From Propionibacteriaceae bacterium (lineage in GTDB: Bacteria > Actinomycetota > Actinomycetes > Propionibacteriales > Propionibacteriaceae): a DNA stretch of 44,670 nucleotides. A model generated the notes under the pieces. That model was given only the letters and a program-made list of their open reading frames with translations, did not search any database and was not told the DNA's origin. Position numbers and translations under genes: made by a program. Positions within the stretch are counted from its first letter, which is position 1. Each line of letters opens with the position of its first letter. The DNA lies in NCBI GenBank assembly GCA_030538315.1, contig JAUNUF010000012.1, forward strand, positions 1 to 44,670, written 5' to 3'. Positions 42,652 through 44,670 of this stretch are shown here, piece after piece.

Positions 42652-42667
42652 CCACTACAAGTTGTGG
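42652..42667. promoter_or_regulatory. NrdR box 2
   Basis: CCACTACAAGTTGTGG is a near-palindrome that keeps the C-W-A and T-W-G positions of the NrdR consensus. Its core starts 32 bases after that of box 1, about three helical turns, as typical for paired NrdR boxes. Confidence 0.55.
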
Positions 42668-42730
42668 TTTGCTCCCATCGTGTGGCACTGTTGGACACCC
42701 GCTCCACGCACCCAGGAAGGCTCGATTCTC

Positions 42731-43249
42731 GTGCACTGCCCGTTCTGCCGCCACTGCGACACCAAGGTGTCGGATTCGCGCGCAGCCGAGGACGGCTCCG
42801 CCATCCGGCGCCGCCGCATGTGCCCCATGTGCGAACGCAAGTTCACCACCATCGAGCAGATCATCCTCACCGTCGTGAAGCGTTCCGGCGTGGTGGAAGC
42901 CTTCAGCCGGGACAAGGTGATGCGCGGGGTGTCCAAGGCCTGCAAGGGCCGCCCCGTCACGCAGGCCCAACTCGCAGCGCTGGCGCAGCGGGTGGAGGAA
43001 TCCCTCCGGGCATCAGGTCAGGCGGAGATTCCGTCGGAGAAGATCGGGGTTGCCATCCTTGGCCCCCTGGAGGAACTCGATTCCGTCGCGTACCTCCGTT
43101 TCGCCAGCGTCTACAAGAACTACGAATCGGTCGATGATTTCCAACGGGAGATCGATGCGCTGAGGCTCAGCGCGACCATCAAGCAGCCCAAGTCGGACAG
43201 CGTAGAGGCGTTCGAACGGATCACTGCCCAAGAGCCGCTCCTCAGCTGA
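42731..43249 (+). CDS. nrdR: Transcriptional repressor NrdR
   Basis: A 172-residue regulator that senses ATP/dATP and represses ribonucleotide reductase genes. The zinc ribbon has Cys3-x2-Cys6 and Cys31-x2-Cys34 (HCPFC, MCPMC), and the ATP-cone domain follows from about residue 46 ([20 protein letters not shown]) to 136. GTG 42731 is the family start (MHCPFC) with AGGAAGG ten bases upstream; the longer in-frame extension overlaps the operators. It controls itself and nrdJ, which starts 57 bases after its stop. Confidence 0.95.
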   Translation: MHCPFCRHCDTKVSDSRAAEDGSAIRRRRMCPMCERKFTTIEQIILTVVKRSGVVEAFSRDKVMRGVSKACKGRPVTQAQLAALAQRVEESLRASGQAEIPSEKIGVAILGPLEELDSVAYLRFASVYKNYESVDDFQREIDALRLSATIKQPKSDSVEAFERITAQEPLLS

Positions 43250-43306
43250 GTCACCTCAGCGTCACCATCCAACCACCTGAACATCACACACCAGAGGGGT
43301 ATGACC

Positions 43307-44670
43307 ATGACCGCGACCGCAGCGCGCGCCACACGCCGCAAGACCGCAGAACCTGCACCCAAGAAGGGGCTCGTCATCGAGCGCGTCTTCACCAAGCAGG
43401 GCGTGCACCCGTACGACGAGGTCGAGTGGGACCGCCGCGACGTCGTCCAGACCAACTGGAAGACGGGCGAGACCGTCTTCGAGCAGCACGGTGTGGAGTT
43501 TCCCTCGTCGTGGAGCGTGAACGCCTCCACCATCGTCACCACCAAGTACTTCCGCGGCGCCGTGGGCACGGACGCACGGGAGAACTCGCTGCGCACCCTC
43601 ATCGACCGTGTGGTGAAGAGCTACGCGAAGGCTGGCAAGGAGTACGGCTACTTCGCCACGGATGCGGATGCCGAGGTCTTCGAGCACGAGCTCACCTGGA
43701 TGCTGCTCAACCAGTACTTCTCCTTCAACTCTCCCGTGTGGTTCAACGTCGGCACCCCCTCGCCGCAGCAGGTCAGCGCCTGCTTCATCCTCTCGGTTGA
43801 TGACTCGATGGATTCCATCCTCAACTGGTACAAGGAGGAGGGCTTCATCTTCAAGGGCGGCTCCGGTGCCGGCCTCAACCTCTCGCGCATCCGTTCCTCC
43901 AAGGAACTGCTGAGCTCCGGCGGCGCTGCCTCCGGCCCCGTCTCCTTCATGCGTGGTGCCGATGCCTCCGCTGGCACCATCAAGTCGGGTGGCGCCACGC
44001 GTCGCGCCGCCAAGATGGTGGTCCTCGACGTGGATCACCCGGATATCGAGGAGTTCATCGATACCAAGGCCCGCGAGGAAGACAAGATCCGCGCCCTGCG
44101 CGACGCTGGCTTCGACATGGATCTCGGCGGCAAGGACATCACGTCGGTCCAGTACCAGAACGCCAACAACTCGGTGCGCGTGAGCGATGAGTTCATGACC
44201 GCCGTCGAGGCTGGCGGCACGTTCGGGCTGCGCGCCCGCAAGGACAACTCGGTCATCGAAGAGGTTGATGCCAAGGGGCTGTTCCACAAGATCGCCACAG
44301 CGGCATGGGAGTGCGCGGATCCCGGCATCCAGTACAACGACACCATCAACGACTGGCACACCAACCCCGTCACCGGCCCCATCACGGCCTCCAACCCCTG
44401 CTCGGAGTACATGAGCCTCGACAACTCGTCGTGCAACCTGGCCTCGCTCAACCTGCTGAAGTTCCTGAAGGCGGACGGCACGTTCGACGCGGAGACCTTC
44501 GTCAAGGCCGTCGAGCTGATCATCACCGCCATGGACATCTCCATCTGCTTCGCGGATTTCCCCACGGAGTCCATCGGCGAGACCACCCGCAACTTCCGCC
44601 AGTTGGGCATCGGGTACGCCAACCTCGGCGCGCTGCTGATGGCCATGGGCAAGGGCTACGACACCGAGGC
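43307..44670 (+). CDS. nrdJ: Vitamin B12-dependent (class II) ribonucleotide reductase, 5' part
   Basis: The first 454 codons of an adenosylcobalamin-dependent reductase that makes deoxyribonucleotides; the frame is open to the window edge. Active-site Cys365 lies in NPCSEYMS with Glu367, and the redox pair is Cys159 (SACFILSV) with Cys376 (DNSSCNLA); the 11-residue step from active-site to redox cysteine matches class II enzymes. KGGSGAGLNLSRIRS is the nucleotide-binding loop. ATG 43307 is preferred over ATG 43301 because GAGGGG is then seven bases away. No cobalamin riboswitch fits in the 57-base gap before it, so control is probably through NrdR. Confidence 0.95.
   Translation, partial: MTATAARATRRKTAEPAPKKGLVIERVFTKQGVHPYDEVEWDRRDVVQTNWKTGETVFEQHGVEFPSSWSVNASTIVTTKYFRGAVGTDARENSLRTLIDRVVKSYAKAGKEYGYFATDADAEVFEHELTWMLLNQYFSFNSPVWFNVGTPSPQQVSACFILSVDDSMDSILNWYKEEGFIFKGGSGAGLNLSRIRSSKELLSSGGAASGPVSFMRGADASAGTIKSGGATRRAAKMVVLDVDHPDIEEFIDTKAREEDKIRALRDAGFDMDLGGKDITSVQYQNANNSVRVSDEFMTAVEAGGTFGLRARKDNSVIEEVDAKGLFHKIATAAWECADPGIQYNDTINDWHTNPVTGPITASNPCSEYMSLDNSSCNLASLNLLKFLKADGTFDAETFVKAVELIITAMDISICFADFPTESIGETTRNFRQLGIGYANLGALLMAMGKGYDTE

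Noticed and set aside
43250-43306. Cobalamin riboswitch upstream of nrdJ
   Set aside because: The 57-base gap is far too short for a B12 riboswitch and lacks a B12-box-like sequence. Any such element would have to be upstream of nrdR, where only NrdR boxes are seen.

Overview
The window is a gene-dense stretch of a high-GC actinobacterial chromosome. About 46 genes are supported, no intergenic gap exceeds about 210 bases, and I see no rRNA, tRNA, CRISPR array, insertion sequence or prophage. Gene order is mostly ancestral for actinobacteria: ABC transporter/ctaA next to sufR-sufBDCSU-sufT, ftsK-pgsA-clgR, DUF3046-recA-recX, miaB-miaA-dapF-hflX, and lexA-(division inhibitor)-nrdR. A DUF4921 gene and a B12-type ribonucleotide reductase behind nrdR suggest a Propionibacteriaceae-like host (for example Tessaracoccus or relatives). 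That family-level placement is inference from gene content only.

Layout. 1-5.7 kb: the 5' end of an unknown gene, an S9 peptidase, a GalT-like DUF4921 protein, an MFS exporter and a DinB-fold protein. 5.7-10.1 kb, minus strand: M3 peptidase, heme A synthase (ctaA), and an ABC permease and ATPase. 10.2-16.7 kb: the SUF iron-sulfur assembly operon led by its regulator sufR, including a Rieske-type protein. 16.8-20.3 kb: an alpha/beta hydrolase, rarD, and a divergent envelope module (anchored protein | six-TM protein + YtrA-type GntR regulator). 20.3-28.7 kb: plsC-like acyltransferase, ddl, thiL, ftsK, rimO, pgsA, pncC and clgR. 28.7-33.3 kb: a DeoR regulator, DUF3046, recA, recX and RNase Y. 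33.3-41.2 kb: aldose epimerase, miaB, an MT0933-like antitoxin, miaA, dapF, hflX and a DinG-type helicase. 41.2-44.7 kb: lexA, a short SOS-controlled membrane protein, nrdR and the start of nrdJ.

How the genes work together. SUF supplies Fe-S clusters that several enzymes in the same window need (RimO, MiaB, the DinG-type helicase). recA/recX, lexA and the small protein beside lexA form an SOS group with readable LexA boxes. nrdR-nrdJ is a self-regulated nucleotide-reduction unit with two tandem NrdR boxes. clgR carries an exact ECF-sigma (SigE/SigH/SigR-type) promoter and ends in an alanine-rich tail, as expected of a Clp-controlled regulator of Clp proteases.

The most informative non-coding signals are: at least twelve start codons placed 6-7 bases after a TANNNT-like -10 (leaderless transcripts); a DtxR/IdeR-like box and an inverted repeat in front of sufR; a YtrA-like operator between two divergent leaderless promoters; a cluster of three LexA boxes beside lexA; and paired NrdR boxes. 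I found no clearly unprecedented multi-gene system. The best candidates for something undescribed are the YtrA-controlled envelope module (18.6-20.3 kb) and the LysM-less SOS membrane protein next to lexA.
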